Shown piece by piece: positions 44,901-58,500 of a stretch of 64,000 bases of DNA. The stretch is taken from the NCBI GenBank assembly GCA_964058805.1, contig CAXKVV010000058.1:124001-188000 (forward strand), given 5' to 3'. The translations under genes were made by a program, and so were the position numbers. This stretch comes from Schoenoplectus triqueter. Its lineage: Eukaryota > Streptophyta > Magnoliopsida > Poales > Cyperaceae. Under the pieces are notes generated by a model. That model did no database searches. It saw only the letters and a list, made by a program, of their open reading frames with translations, and was not told the DNA's origin. How positions within the stretch are numbered: position 1 is the first letter of the stretch; each line of letters begins with the position of its first letter.

Positions 44901-45955
44901 CTATAAATGTTGGCCAGTACAGGCACGGCCAAAGAAATCCTGTCGCCACGCGCGATCAGGCTCGCCATAATGAACACCGAAGGCCGAATGGTGTATGCGG
45001 GGGAGCTAGGCAATAAGAAATAGCAAATCCACCAAGAGATGAAAGCTGTCAAATAAGTCTCCCGATCCACGTCATGTGAACACAGGGTATCCTGAGATGG
45101 GATAGGGCCGTCATAATGAATCTCGAGCCGACCTGTACCAAATGGATCTCTGGTGGAAGCCAAACCCGTAGGGCGAGTGTGGACCCGATCGGTGAAATAG
45201 GCGATCCAATGTCTGAACGGAACTCCGGGATGCCCTCTCCGTAGATGATGGTAAATCTCATAAATCCTACGCAAAGAAGGCGGGAATCGAGTGAAGTCCC
45301 CCGAGTCAGCGGGCGAGACCATGAACTCGTCATAGAAATGACCGAAAATCGGCAGCCCGGTCAACTGCTGTATCTCTAGGAGGGTCGGAGTCAGCTCCCG
45401 ATCGTCGATGAATAGAGTGTTGGTGGAATAGTTCCACCTCTCACAAAAGGCCCGTAGCCAGGGTGTGTCGATATGATAATGAAACATCGACAAGAAAACC
45501 GAGTCATATATCCCGGCTCGCCTGAGCAGAGTCCCCTCCCGCATGAGCACGTACCGGGTCCACTCTAGCTGATATCCATGGCACTCCAAGGGAGTGATGA
45601 AGGGAGCAGTAGTCCACCTGTAAGCCTCCCCGTCAATAATCTCCTTGCCCAGGAGATGTGTCAAAGGAGCTGTGGAAGCAACGCCTAAGGGCTGAAGGGG
45701 CATGGTGTCATGAGGCTGATCATCCCTAAAGAATAAACCGCCGCCTCGCGGGTAGACAGGAGTCGCTCGGATGGCTGAGATGAGAGGAGTCCAATCGCTA
45801 GGATCCTCGTAGAAAGAATGATAATGACTCAAGGGGCGACGCGGAATGGCGTCATGAGATAAAACTACAATACCCGAAGAAGAGAAGACGTCATGAGAAA
45901 TGAAGTGATGAATAATAAGGAATAATGCACCAAGACAAGCCTTTCGAGCGTTCAA
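41943..45955 (-). CDS. Antisense plant-mobile-domain gene with six exons inside the retrotransposon
   Basis: The minus-strand exons are about 45955-44077, 44000-43827, 43749-43642, 43568-43152, 43078-42989 and 42916-41943. All junctions are GT..AG; the five introns are 72-77 bp and all phase 1. The joined frame of about 1,213 codons stays open. Exon 1 carries a plant mobile domain: LRAFCERWNYSTNTLF, then ELTPTLLEIQQLTGLPIFG, an arrangement typical of that family. Exons 2-5 are Pro/Ser-rich and acidic. Exon 6 has a Leu/Glu/Arg-rich, coiled-coil-like stretch (EIHELRRHLETARLHYLQRL). The start is uncertain: the frame is open to 45955 (TTG there) but the first in-frame ATG is at 45703. The last roughly 110 codons of exon 6 look non-coding, so the true end may be earlier. 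Extra antisense frames between pol and the 3' LTR are known in Tat elements; their role is unknown. Confidence 0.78.
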
Positions 45956-45979
45956 GGCTCGTCTTGGTGGGTGGCTCTT

Positions 45980-48900
45980 TGTTTACCCTTAAAAAATTTT
46001 TCAAGGATAAGTAGATGAATAAATGAAATAAATTGATGATAAATCATAAGAAAGGGGGAGAAGAGAGAGAGCAGTGGAAAGGTGGCCCACTGATCAGGAA
46101 AAGTCGCTGCATAACCCCGGAACAAATCCATTAGTCCCACAATGGAATGCTGAGCGCAAAGTGAAGAGTATAAATACCCCGCTATTCTCTATCCACTCAG
46201 CATGTGTGACACCCAAGAAGATCGAGGGAGAGAGGAGACCTCTTGGGTGTCACCATGTGATTTTATCTTTTCTGACAAGTGGGACCCACCTGGCAGCCCC
46301 TTGCAGATGAACCTAATAGCATAGCCTATCTGATGAGTCACCCATGTGACCATTTTCACTGACAGGTGGACCCCACACCTCAGTGACCTATTGAGGGAGT
46401 CAGAATTGAACCCTAAAAATCTGCCTTTGGAGCTAACCCTAGAAAGGAGCTGAAGCAGTATAATCCCTATGCTACATGAAATGATGTCAATGCCAAGCTA
46501 GCATTTTGATGCAGCTAGTTATAAGAAATTCCAAATGTGATTTTGCTTTCAAGGCTGACCTGGTGCCAAAGCTGCGAGCAACCACCTAACCATGCTTTGA
46601 TTTGTGTCAATTACTGATAAGTAGTCAGTTCTTTGACCAAGTCACCCTCATGTTAAGGGATTGAAAGTCAATTTCACAAGATTGATCAGGTGCCAAAGCT
46701 GGGAGCAACCACCTGATCAAGTCTAGATTTGTATTAATTGCTGATAAGTAGTCAGCATTTGATCAAATCAAGCCCTAATGAATATCAATATAAGTCTAAT
46801 TGGTATTTAGTTAGGGTGGTTTCTGCAAGAGAGAGGTAATTGGCAGAGACATTGAGCTACAATTGAGATTAGGGATTAATTAATAAGGAATAATAGGGTT
46901 TTATGAATAAAAGAATTTTTAATCCAGAGAAGGAGGGTTAAAAATGGAATTAAAAATTACAGGGATGATCATCATGAATTTAGGGATTTTTGGTGAAATT
47001 TTCATGATTTTTGGATGAAGGGAGCTATTAAAATTAATTGGAGAAAAGAAATCAGATAAATCCAAGGGTCAGGATTTGATCAAGGGCTTTTATGGGTGTA
47101 ACTTGGAGCTGAAGAGCTATCTGTGTGCAAATGGGAGACGCTAAACACATAAGGGGTAAGTTGGCGCTGGAGATGTTTTAAAAAGAGAGCAAACATTTGC
47201 ATGAGCCCGGCGCATCTTATTTGTGTCTCATTAAACCTGACAAGTGGGGCCTGTCCATGTGCGCCGAGTTCACCCGAAAGCGGTCGCTTCCTATCTCTTG
47301 TTCTTTCGCTGCTGCTGGGTCCCACAAGGGCAGAACCTTCCTCTTCTCTTCCCTGCTGCGATTTATTCCTTTAAACCCGATTTTTCCGACAGAAAACCAA
47401 TTGAAAATGGAAAAGGGCTCAATTGGTTATGGAATTTTACAAATGATACACCATTGGAAAGCTTTCGATGAGAAGAATTCGGCGAAGCAATCACCACTCA
47501 ATTTAATGCACTGTGCATCACTCGCACTCAAGGGGTAAGAAGTCGGGTGTAAAGTTCAATTGTGCAATTTGAAGGATGATCAAGTAAATTGGCGGTTGGG
47601 ATAGCATTTAATGGGTCCCACGATGCGGTTAAGACCGTTGCTGGCATAAATTGAACCCCTTTCTACACAATTTACACAATGAGATTGGAGTACCGAATTG
47701 AGCACAGTGAAGTAGGCCAATTTACTCGGTGTTTGAAGGAATGGGAGCAGGGAGGAGCTGAGTTGAGATTGCAATGCCACGTTGGCAATCCAGATGATCA
47801 ATTTAGTTGCAAAGAAAACACAATTGACATCAATCTATACCATTGAACTATTGGATCAAGAGCTATGATCATGCCACCTCATCGATCTGTGGGATCAAGA
47901 AAACACAATTGGTGCATAAAGAAACACAATTGAGATGTAATTGAGCCTATATAAGCCCTGGAGAAGCAATTGATCAACCCCCCCGATTCATACTCATACA
48001 TTCGGCTAAAAATTGAATACACTTCATCTTTGACTGATTGATCTCGGTTTTAACTTGAGAACTCAGTCACACCCTAGCTTAGATCCAAAGAGAGAAAGAG
48101 AAGGAAAGCATAGAAACATAATTGGGAAGGAGGCTAGTTAAAGGAAGTCAAGAAGAGCAAGAACCCGATTGATCTCACCTTCTACATTTGAGAATTCAGT
48201 TGTAGTATCACCAATAGTCTATACCAGGTAATCTTCTGATCTAATTGGAAGTGTTGATATGTACTTGTGTTTGAATTTTGAATATAATAGAGATATATCA
48301 TTCAAATTTTAGTCTTTTGCATTTCTTGATTCATTCATTGACTGTTCTTTATAATCAATCAAATTCAATTCATATTTCTTTCAATTCTTTGATTGCATAT
48401 TGGTTGTAGGATAGGAATCGCATTCTCTCTTTCTTTTGTCGATTGATCTCGGCCAAATAGCTTGAGAACTCGACATATACAGGGTCAATTTTCCATTTTC
48501 AAAGATGTAATGCATTAGTCATGATCTATATTAGATATATTTGCAGTAATGACGCTGATTGATCTCAGCCAGAGGCTTGAGAACTCAGCAAAGGGTCTTC
48601 GATTGAAATTGAATTGTAAACTGAAAAAGAACAGTGAAATTCATCAGTATTGCACGATCATTAGCTGATATCTAGCATAAGCATACAAGGATAATGAATC
48701 GTCAATCTCGAATTGTCCAAAATGTTGATGAAATCGATTGCAATTAGTGGCAATATTCTTCGGTACCGAACTGTACCGGTAGTTCACAAGTGACATTGGT
48801 ACGCATCATAGACTACCGCATCGATCTCCAATCAGAGCCGATGATCAGATTCTACAGAACAAGGCGATGCTATTTGTGTATCCTGATCTTTCATCGGAGA

Positions 48901-50513
48901 CAGGGATCACCGGAGTAAGTCGTCGGAGAAGGCGGTATCGTTTGATTCAATAACACGGATTTTGATGTATCTGCACAGATCTAATGACGATCGGACGAAG
49001 ATTGTAAGCAAAGGTGTAATGGAATGATCCCAGTCTTTGATCTTAGTTAGCACTAATCTCAGAGCAGATCCAGTGGCATGCATTATTTGAGAGATGGTAA
49101 TAGAGAGGCCGGCCCAGTAACGTATTGAGCCCAACAGGAACAAAAAGGAGAATAATAATAAAAAGGGATATGGTCCGGTTATAAATTGGGCCCATTCGTA
49201 GGGAAATAAAAATAAAATAAAACTGGCCCAATTAATAAGCCCATTAAGTTAATAACAGAATATTAAGATTAAATAGTAAATAAATCATTTGAAAATGTTC
49301 CTGAACTCCAAATTGACTCAAATTTGTTTCTAAAATTTTCTTATTTTTCATACTATTTTTCTATACAATAATATTCCAGTTTTAGAGATATAATCATGAT
49401 AAAACAATTTAAAAGCAAAATACATTACATATATTGATATAGTTGACCTAGCTTTGACTTGTCATTTTAAATACTATAAAAATTCCAAAAATACAAATAA
49501 AAATCACAAGTAATAATTAGATATATTTTACTGATTTTCAAGTGATTTTCCATGAAATAATAATGGTGATAATAATATACCATAATAAATAATGAGATTA
49601 GCTATATTCTTTGATAAATAAAAATATATATATAAAAAAAATATGAATAACAATAGATATTATATTGATATTTTTCTGTAAAAAGAATAATAGAAATAAA
49701 TAACACAAAATATACAAAAATATACTACTATAGTAATAAATAGTAAAATACATTTTCTTTTATAATAAAAAAAAATGATAATATAGTTTTATAATATGAA
49801 TTGTATTTCTTTTGTTATTCCCATACAAATATACAATAAAAATACTTTTGATAAAATGTTATAAAAATAATAGTTGTAATAAAAACATAATGAATTTCAT
49901 CTCTTATGGTTATTTTCAACTAATAATAAAAATCTTATACTTTTCTATAGATAATAAATAGAAATAATAAAAATAGATATAATGAATAGTATAATAAATA
50001 GGATAGAATATTAGTAATGATTTCTTTTTAGCTATTATAGATATTAAAAATAAAAAAAAAATAATAAATAATAATAGTAAAATAGTATAAATATTAAAAA
50101 TAAAAAAAAAATAATAATAAATAATAATAGTAAAATAGTATAACTAACCCTCTTTTTAATTTTGTAAAATGATTCTTACATAATGAATAGTATTTCAATA
50201 TAATAGAATATAATAACAAAATTCTATTACTTTAGCTATTATAAGCAGTTTGAAAATATAAATAAAAAACATAGCTATCTTACTTTCTATTATTTTTGTA
50301 AGTGATTTTCTACAGAATAAATAGAGTTTAGAAATAATAAAAATAGAATTTTACTACTTTAGCTATTATAAAAAAAATAAAAAAATATATAAATGAAACT
50401 CTAGTTAAATAGCTAACCCCTTTTCTATTATTTTTGTAAATAATTTTCTACATAGATAAATAGAGTTTAAGAAATAAAAATAATAGTAATAAAAAATAAT
50501 AATAGTAATAAGA

Positions 50514-50557
<44 letters not shown>

Positions 50558-52265
50558 GCATCTTCATAATAAAAATAATAATGAAAGATATTATATAATA
50601 GACTTTGTGCATTTTAGAAATGAATAAATATGCTCACATAAGGAGTGTAGAGCCACATGAGAATATTTGCACACATTAGTCAAGACGTGAACACCTTGAC
50701 GTAGGATGATTAAGGTTTCAATAGCAATATAAAGAAGGTGCGTTGAGACAAGAATATCTTGATGTGATAAGATTAAGGCTTTGATAGCAACGTGAGAAGA
50801 TATGTCGAGACAAGAACATCTTGACACTTGATGAAGAATAATAAGATACGTCGAGACAAGAACATCTCGACACTTGATGAAGAATAATAAGATACGTTGA
50901 GACAAGAACATCTTAACGTGAGGTGATTAAGGCTTCGATAGCAGCATGAAGAGACACGTCGAGACAGGAACATCTTGATGTTTGATGAAGAGTAACCAGA
51001 GCTGCGATATTAACATGGAGATGTACGTTGACTCTGAAGAAGAAGAACATTATGATGTCCTAGATAGGTGACATCTTAATGACTCGCTGCCATGAGCAAG
51101 TGACTCATGATTGAATACGCTCACACAAGGGGTGTAGGGCAACATAGTAATTTTGCACAAGTAATGCAATACGTAGAATGATTAGTCGAGACAAGAACAT
51201 CTTGGCGTTCGTTGAAGATTGACCAAAGCTACGACATCAGCATGGAGAGATATGTCGACTTTGAAGATGAAGAACATTACGATGTCCTAGCGAAGTGACA
51301 TCTTAATGACTCGGTGTCATGAACAAGTAATTCATGACCATTTGAGCTGGCAAGACTGAACTCGTCCGTCGATGAGTTTATCTCCTGGCTCATTTCCCGA
51401 GAATGTGAGATTGAATCGGTCTGTTGGTAGATTCATCCACAAAACAGTGAATGTGAACCGTTCTGTAGGTAGGTTCCTTCACTAACACATGCCTCAATGT
51501 TGAACTGGCCCAGCGCTTCAGGTTTGACATTGTGTGCAATTGTGTTTCCTAGGTTTATGAATCGGCTTAGTGCTTCGAATTCATGATCTAGAAGATCGGT
51601 GAGAAGAAATACGTGGGCCATAGCCACCCTTCTCCTGATTCACCAACCTCAAGATCAACCGGCTCAGTGCTTCGAGTTGTATTTTGTGTGATTGGTTGTT
51701 GACTAGTTAAGATTGAACCGGTCTGTTTGTAGGTTTATCTTCTAGATCAACGGAGGTCGAGTCGGTCTGTATGTAGACTCACCTCAAGCCCCCTATGAAG
51801 AGATTAACCTGGTCTGTTGGTAAGGTTACATCTCGAGGTGGCATGGACTGAACCGGTCTGTTTGTAGGTTCGTCCCCCATAAGACAAAACCGATCTGTTT
51901 GTAGGTTTGTCTTCCATAGATTGAACCGGTCTGTTGGTAGGTTCATCTTCCGTAGATCCATTTTTATAAACTTAGACGACCACTTGCCCATCTCTTAACT
52001 ATACTATTTGCTTCTCTCTTTCAAAGATCCAGAGGTGCCTCGAGGTTCGTAGCCCAGGGTAATTAACGGTGGGGGCTTGCGCCCACCGGAATCTACAAGA
52101 ACTCACAATCACTAAAAACCCCCTGAATGTGCATCCAAATAATCTCTAAACGGCAGAATCGGCCGACACCCATCAGATGCACGCTCGGGAGGGATCTCCG
52201 TGTCCTTCTTCCGCAGAACCCATCGCCCGGCGGCGGTGCGGCGGCGCGCGAAAAAGGGTCGCACA
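45980..52265 (+). repeat. 3' LTR of the giant Tat element
   Basis: A full second copy of 25054-31339, shifted by 20,926 bases, with no difference noticed on reading. It ends GTCGCACA before the target duplication. Its antisense side faces the plant-mobile-domain gene and could supply that gene's promoter. Confidence 0.93.
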
Positions 52266-52270
52266 GTTTT
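52266..52270 (+). repeat. Target site duplication GTTTT (right) of the giant Tat element
   Basis: An exact match to 25049-25053. After it the interrupted chromovirus LTR resumes. Confidence 0.93.
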
Positions 52271-54568
52271 ACTTGATTTACTCAACAATTACCAACTAAA
52301 TTAGATCGATAATTAATTTCACGGTTGTTCAGGTTTTGTCGTCTTTTCTTGTAAATTTCGACAGTATTCCTGCTGCATCTGTGCGGTGCCGGGAATTTTC
52401 GTTGTTCGCATACTGATTTTGTTAATTTATGTTTATCGTTCTAGATCATTTTTATACATTTAATCTTCATTTTAGTTTTCAAGTTTACGGATTTAATTTC
52501 TAACCCAATTAATTTAAAATAGAGAAATTAATTAATATATATATAGTTAAGAATCTAATTTATTATTATAATTTAAGTTATTATTTTATAACTCTTAATT
52601 ATTTATAATCTATTAATTGATTATGTTTTATTTTAGTTATACTAGTATTATTTTTTTATAATTTAGAGATTATTTTTATTTGAGTAGCGTAACTAATTCA
52701 ATTTACTTAATTTAAATAAATTAACTTAATGTTATCCTTAATTCACTTGATTATAATTAGGATAATTAATTTGTTAGAAATAGAGAAATTGATTAATATA
52801 TAGTATTATATAATTAATATTGTTCTTGTTTTTAGTAGATAAATTGATTATTAGGTTTTATAAGTTAGAAAAATAATTTTAAAATTAAAAGTAAAATAGA
52901 AAGGGTTAAAAAGAAATAAATAAAATAAACTAAAGGAAAAAATGAATAAACAAAAACAAAATAAAGAAAGTTATTATATTAATATGTGTTGGTGTTTTAA
53001 TGTTCGGGATCATACGCTGACTACCAAATCATTGGTGCCAATGCACCGATATCCCGAATCGGGGGCAGTCAGGGAATATAATCATTTCTCGATCTTTAAG
53101 TTTACGTGATTAGTCTATGGATACCGCCGAACCTTTCGGGGCGGCTTCCAATTTAATTAATCAAATTTTTAATTTTATCACTTTTATTTTCTTAGGACTT
53201 TTAAATTTCTGGGCCTTATTTACCTACTAATAGTACTAATTTATTTGAGTTGATTAAAGCAGATTTGTCGGCCCAAGAACAATTTGTTTAGCCTTCTAGT
53301 CTAAATTAATGTAAATGGGTCAAATTCCTTCTCCTATCAATAATCCTAGCCCCATGTTCTTTAGTTATATTCCTTGCCCAAATCATACTCAAATCAGCCC
53401 ATAACTCTAAGTTCAATCAATTTTCCAAGTTGTATTTATTTTTCTGCCACATAGTCCAACCCCCAACAAATTTGCAAGGAACAACCAACAAGCACAGAAG
53501 TGAATCAGCACAACGACTCAGTACAGGAGATAGGGTCAGATAGGCCAACACAAGTCAAATCTCAGCATCACACATAAACCAACTAACAAGCAGTACCCTC
53601 ATCCAAACAACACAGATAGAAAAAAAATCCAACACTCATCATAGACTACTAAATAACAGAACAAACCAAATCAGACAAGGAAATTTAGGGAACGGTCTGA
53701 GCAAGCTTAGTATTAGGATCCCCAAAATAGATATCAATAAACCAGGCAACAGGAAGGGTACATCAACACAAGCAAAAATAATCAGATAAGGGCACACCAG
53801 CTACATTACAAACAGCCACAGAATTCCAGTTTAAAAGGGACAACAATTTTACCAGCATTCACAATAATATTATTAGGAACCAAAGTAGGGCCAGCACCAG
53901 CAGGACTCAAATAGGCAAACATTTCAAACCAGTACACCCAACTCAAACAGGAGGGAGGTACCTTGTTTCACTGGTACCCAAATAGTAATAGGATATGAAG
54001 GATCAGTTAAGGCCCAGTTAAACCAACAACACAGCACACAAGAGAACCAACACAATAACAGAACCCGGTACCAGAAACCACTGCCAACAAAGAGGGGCAC
54101 CATCTAATAAGTGTCAAAACCCCATAAATTCTCACCATACTAACAGATCAAGAGCATCATCCAGTATAAACAAGGCGCAATAGCAAGGCTCGAAGGCCAA
54201 ACAATCAAACAAGCAAGCATCACAAAGCAATCAAAACATCTCGGGTGCAAGCCCAGCTCTGGACCACACCCAAACATAGGGTGGATCACAAAACCAGATG
54301 GCACCTCCCATGAAATCAACCACAACAGGGGTTCTAGTATTTACCAGAAGATATAATGAGCCAGAGGACAGAAGTGAAACAGGGTCAATAGAGGTGTGTA
54401 GAGCTCCCACTCGAAATAGCCCGGCCACCACCACTCTTCCCCCTTTGAAATTTTCTTCCCTTAACTATCTGTTCTTATCAAATTCAGAATTTTCTTTTTG
54501 GATTTCAGATTCTCAGCACATGAGAGCAGCGGAAAAATAAGGGGGAAGAGCGGCGCACGCACAGGCGG

Positions 54569-54582
54569 TATATATATATAAA
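54569..54582 (-). promoter_or_regulatory. Chromovirus LTR TATA region
   Basis: On the minus strand TTTATATATATATACC lies about 0.9 kb into the LTR, the expected place for the promoter of the minus-strand element. The simple TA run makes the exact box uncertain. Confidence 0.45.
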
Positions 54583-54815
54583 GGGGGTTAGGTCAGGGCA
54601 GCAAGTGGCCAAGTGGGCTAACAAAGGTCATTAGGAAGTGACAGGGTTCACGGCTGACGGGACAGCCAGCGCAGGCTCAACAAGGAGCAAGAGGACGGAA
54701 GAACCTAGGGTTGCAGAAAACCCCTCGTCCGAGGGAGAGAAACCAAATTAGAGTCGGTAAAGCAAAGAACGCAAGAGAGAAAAAGGGCGAAACAAGAGGG
54801 AGAGAGAGAGAGAGC

Positions 54816-54912
54816 GGCGCCATAATGGCGAAGAGACAGGAAAGGGATGGGGAAAAGAAAAACTCGGCGGGGTAATAAATGAGAGAGGGAGAGGGGCGCC
54901 ATAATGGCGAAG
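54816..54912 (-). repeat. Direct repeat of a palindromic motif in U3
   Basis: GGCGCCATAATGGCGAAG occurs at 54816-54833 and 54895-54912 (79-bp period). Each copy contains the palindrome CGCCATAATGGCG. GGGGTAATAAATG also recurs nearby. The position upstream of the TATA region suggests enhancer-like repeats. Confidence 0.55.
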
Positions 54913-55468
54913 GGACCGAAGGGACGGGGGAGAGCGGGAGAGAAGGAAGAGAGAGAAGAGGGGTAATAAATGCGGTGTTTATTGAAGAGAGAGAGTGAAC
55001 GGAATGGATTTTCTGTGACCGAGGCTTGCGGCCATTTGTGTGGCAAAGTTTTAAGTTTTGAATTAACGGTAAATTAATTATTACAAAGGGTATCTAAATA
55101 GGCATTCATAATGCGGCTCACGAACTTTAAAATTTTGTGCTAAATTATGTTATCTAACTTGGTTGATTTATTACTTATTTCAAACTTAATGTTTATTCGT
55201 ATTAAATTTTTATTTTCAGTTCCTTTAGTCAAATTTAAAATTTTAGTTTGCATCATCTAAATTTCGTGGGTCAATGATAATTAAACGGTTTATTTACCTA
55301 ATTGGTATATATTATATTTACCCATATATATATATAAAATTTTATTTTCTTCCTTGTTGAGTTAAGAAATTTATTTATTTATGTTAAGTTAATTTTGATC
55401 ATTGTCAGAATTTAATAAATTTTAACTTTTTTGACCATTAATGCCAAATTAAAATCTACAGTTTGACA

Positions 55469-55488
55469 ATTCTCCCCCCCTTAAAATA
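55469..55488 (-). promoter_or_regulatory. Polypurine tract of the chromovirus
   Basis: On the minus strand AAGGGGGGGAGAAT directly precedes the LTR start TGTCAAACTG. It is the normal primer for plus-strand DNA synthesis. Confidence 0.85.
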
Positions 55489-55511
55489 AGTTTCGTCCTC
55501 GAAACAAGAAC

Positions 55512-58500
55512 TCACGTCATGAAAAGCTCAGGGTGGCTCTCGCGCATCTCGCTCTCTAGCTCCCAGGTAGCCTCTCGTGGCGAATGATGCTCCCACTGCA
55601 CGAGAACTCGAGGAATGGATCGTCTCCGGAGCTGGGTCACCTGTGTGTCTAGTATGCGAATCGGTCGCTCCCTGTAAGATAAATTCGGCTCCACATGAAG
55701 AGGCTCGACCTCCAAGATGTGGGAAGGGTCGGATACGTAACGTCTCAACTGTGATACATGGAAAACATTGTGCACGCCAGCGAGCGAAGGCGGCAGAGCG
55801 AGCCGATATGCCGAAGGTCCAACTCGCTCGAGGATCAGGAACGGTCCAATGTATCGTGGTGCGAGCTTCCCCTTGACTCCGAACCTCATAACGCCCTTGG
55901 TGGGCGAGACTCTCAACAAAGCGTGCTCGCCCACGGTCAGCTGGAAATCGCGTCTCTTGGGGTCCGCGTAACGTCTCTGTCGGTCCTGTGCTGCGCGTAA
56001 ACGCTCGTGGATCAACCTAACGGTGGCATGACTCTCGTTGATCATCTCGGATGTCGTAGGCTCGTATGTGCCGGCGGGTCCCCAACATACGGGAGTACGT
56101 ACTGGCTGTCCGTAAAGCGCCTCAAAAGGGGACATGCCGATCGAAGCGTGATAGCTGCTGTTATACGCGAACTCCGATAAACTGAGGTGCAACTCCCAAT
56201 CTCCACTCATCGTGAGTGCGCAGGCGCGTAGCATATCCTCAAGAGTCTGGATCGTACGCTCGGACTGTCCGTCGGTCTGTGGATGGAAAGCGGTGCTGAA
56301 ACTGAGCGTCATCCCGAGGGCCTCCTGGAATCTGCCCCAAAATCGAGACGTAAAGCGTGGGTCACGATCAGAGACGATCCGCGTCGGCACTCCGTGATGT
56401 CGGTACTGCCATGCTAAGTACAATCTCCCCATGTCCTCGGCCGATGTCCCTAATCGAAAGGGAATGAAGTGTGCGACCTTGGTAAGCGTGTCGACTATAA
56501 CCCAAACTGCGTTGTGCCCCAGTCGCGTCCGGGGTAGTCCCGTCACAAAATCCATCGTGATGATGTCGAACTTGCGCTGTGACTTAGGTAGGGGCTGTAT
56601 CAGGCCAGCCGGCCTCTTGCGGTCGGCCTTAACCTTCTGACATACGAGACACCTAGCCACGTACTGGGCTATCTCCCGGTGCATCTTCTTCCACCAGAAA
56701 TGTCTCTTGAGGGTCTGATACATCTTGGTCTCACCTGGATGGATAGCGTATCCTGAATCGTGGGCCTCTGTCAAGATCTTGCCCTTGAGATCCGGGTCCT
56801 TGGGTACGCACAAGCGATCGTCAAATAGAAGAGCTCCATCGTCAGCTATGTGGAAACGCGGCGCGGCGCCCTGAGGTACACTAGCGATGTACTTCGCCAA
56901 AAGTGGATCGGAAGGCTGTGCGAGTCGTATCTCATCTCGTAACGTGGGCCGGATGGACAATGGCGCTGCCGTGGCGACCTCGATCGGGGTAGAGGTGGAT
57001 GGTGCATCCGCGACAGTCATGACGAGATCCAGTCGTCGCATGTCCTCAATCAACTGGTGCTGCTCGGTGATCAGAGTCGCAAGGTTCGCGCTACTCTTGC
57101 GACTCAAGGCGTCAGCCACTACATTGGCCTTGCCGGGGTGATAAAGGATCTCCAGCTCGTAATCCTTCATCAACTCCAGCCACCGCCTCTGCCTCAAGTT
57201 GAGCTCCTTCTGCGTGAAAACATACTTGAGGCTCTTATGATCTGTGAAGATCTTGCACTTCGCTCCATAGAGGTAATGACGCCAGATCTTCAATGCGAAG
57301 ATCACGGCGGCCAACTCCAAATCGTGAGTCGGATAGTTCCTCTCATGGGTCTTAAGCTGTCGTGATGCGTAGGCAATGACGTGCCCCTCCTGCATCAAGA
57401 CACACCCAAGTCCAAGCCGGGATGCATCGGTATAGACCGAATACTCCGTGTCGGGCACCGGCATGGCTAGAATGGGTGCAGAGACGAGACGTCTCTTGAG
57501 CTCCTCGAAGCTCTGCTGTCGCTCGGGAGTCCACTCAAACTTGACTCCCTTCTGCAACAGCTGGGTCAATGGTGCGGCGAGTACGGAGAATCCCTCTACG
57601 AATCGCCGATAGTACCCAGCGAGTCCTAAGAAACTACGTACCTCAGTCTGAGTCGTAGGGGGTCTCCACTCTGTGATCGCCGAAATCTTCTGCGGGTCCA
57701 CCGCAAGTCCATCCCTAGATATAATGTGTCCAAGGAATCCGACCTGCTCGAGCCAAAACTCGCACTTCGAGAGCTTGGCATATAGCTTATGCTCTCTCAA
57801 CCGCTGCAGAGTCAGTCTCAGATGGTGCGCGTGCTCGTCCCGGCTACGCGAATAGATGAGTATATCGTCAATAAAGACTACTACGAACTGGTCTAGATAG
57901 TCTGAGAACACCCTATGCATAAGGCTCATGAAATACGCGGGGGCGTTCGTCAAACCAAATGACATAACTAAAAACTCGTAGTGACCGTATCGCGTACGGA
58001 AAGCAGTCTTCGGGACGTCACCGGCCCTAATGGTCAGCTGATGGTATCCAGATCGTAGATCGATCTTGGAAAATACCTGTGAACCCTGTAGCTGATCAAA
58101 CAGGTCATCGATACGAGGTATCGGATACCTGTTGGGCACTGTGACCTTGTTGAGCTCCCTATAGTCTATGCACAGACGTAGGGTGCCGTCCTTCTTGCGG
58201 ACGAACAAGACCGGAGCACCCCAAGGGGAGGTACTCGGGCGTATAAATCCCTTCTCCAATAACTCCTCCAACTGAATCTTCAGCTCCCGTAGCTCTGCGG
58301 GTGCCATCCGGTATGGGGCGCGTGCGACGGGCGTCGTGCCCGGCTGAAGCTCGATGCAGAACTCCACGTCACGTGGCGGCGGTAAGCCGGGTAGCTCGTC
58401 CGGAAAGACGTCGGGATACTCTCTCGCAACGGGAACGGTCGATATATCCACCTCCTTGGCGTCCGTAACTGCAACAGACGCCAGGTAATACTCGCATCCC

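Larger units (their letters stand above)
25054..52265 (+). mobile_element. Giant Tat-lineage Ty3/gypsy LTR retrotransposon, 27,212 bp
   Basis: Two 6,286-bp LTRs (25054-31339 and 45980-52265; constant offset 20,926) begin TGTTTACCC and end GTCGCACA, with GTTTT duplicated outside. The internal region of 14,640 bp holds a primer site, one long gag-pol frame with Tat features (CHHC knuckle, second archaeal-type RNase H) and a spliced antisense gene. I see no base difference between the LTRs, so insertion is very recent. It lies inside the LTR of the surrounding chromovirus. Overall length and LTR length are extreme even for this lineage. Confidence 0.93.
52271..55468 (-). repeat. Chromovirus 3' LTR, U3-side portion
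   Basis: It resumes the LTR broken by the giant element and ends CAGTTTGACA at 55468, next to a polypurine tract. On the minus strand it therefore begins TGTCAAACTG. AT-rich in the first kilobase, it includes an 8-bp inverted pair TTCGGGAT/ATCCCGAA (53003-53058) and a promoter region near 54570-54960. Confidence 0.85.

Noticed and set aside
55577..56000. Plus-strand frames opposite chromovirus pol
   Set aside because: Shadows of the integrase and chromodomain coding strand.
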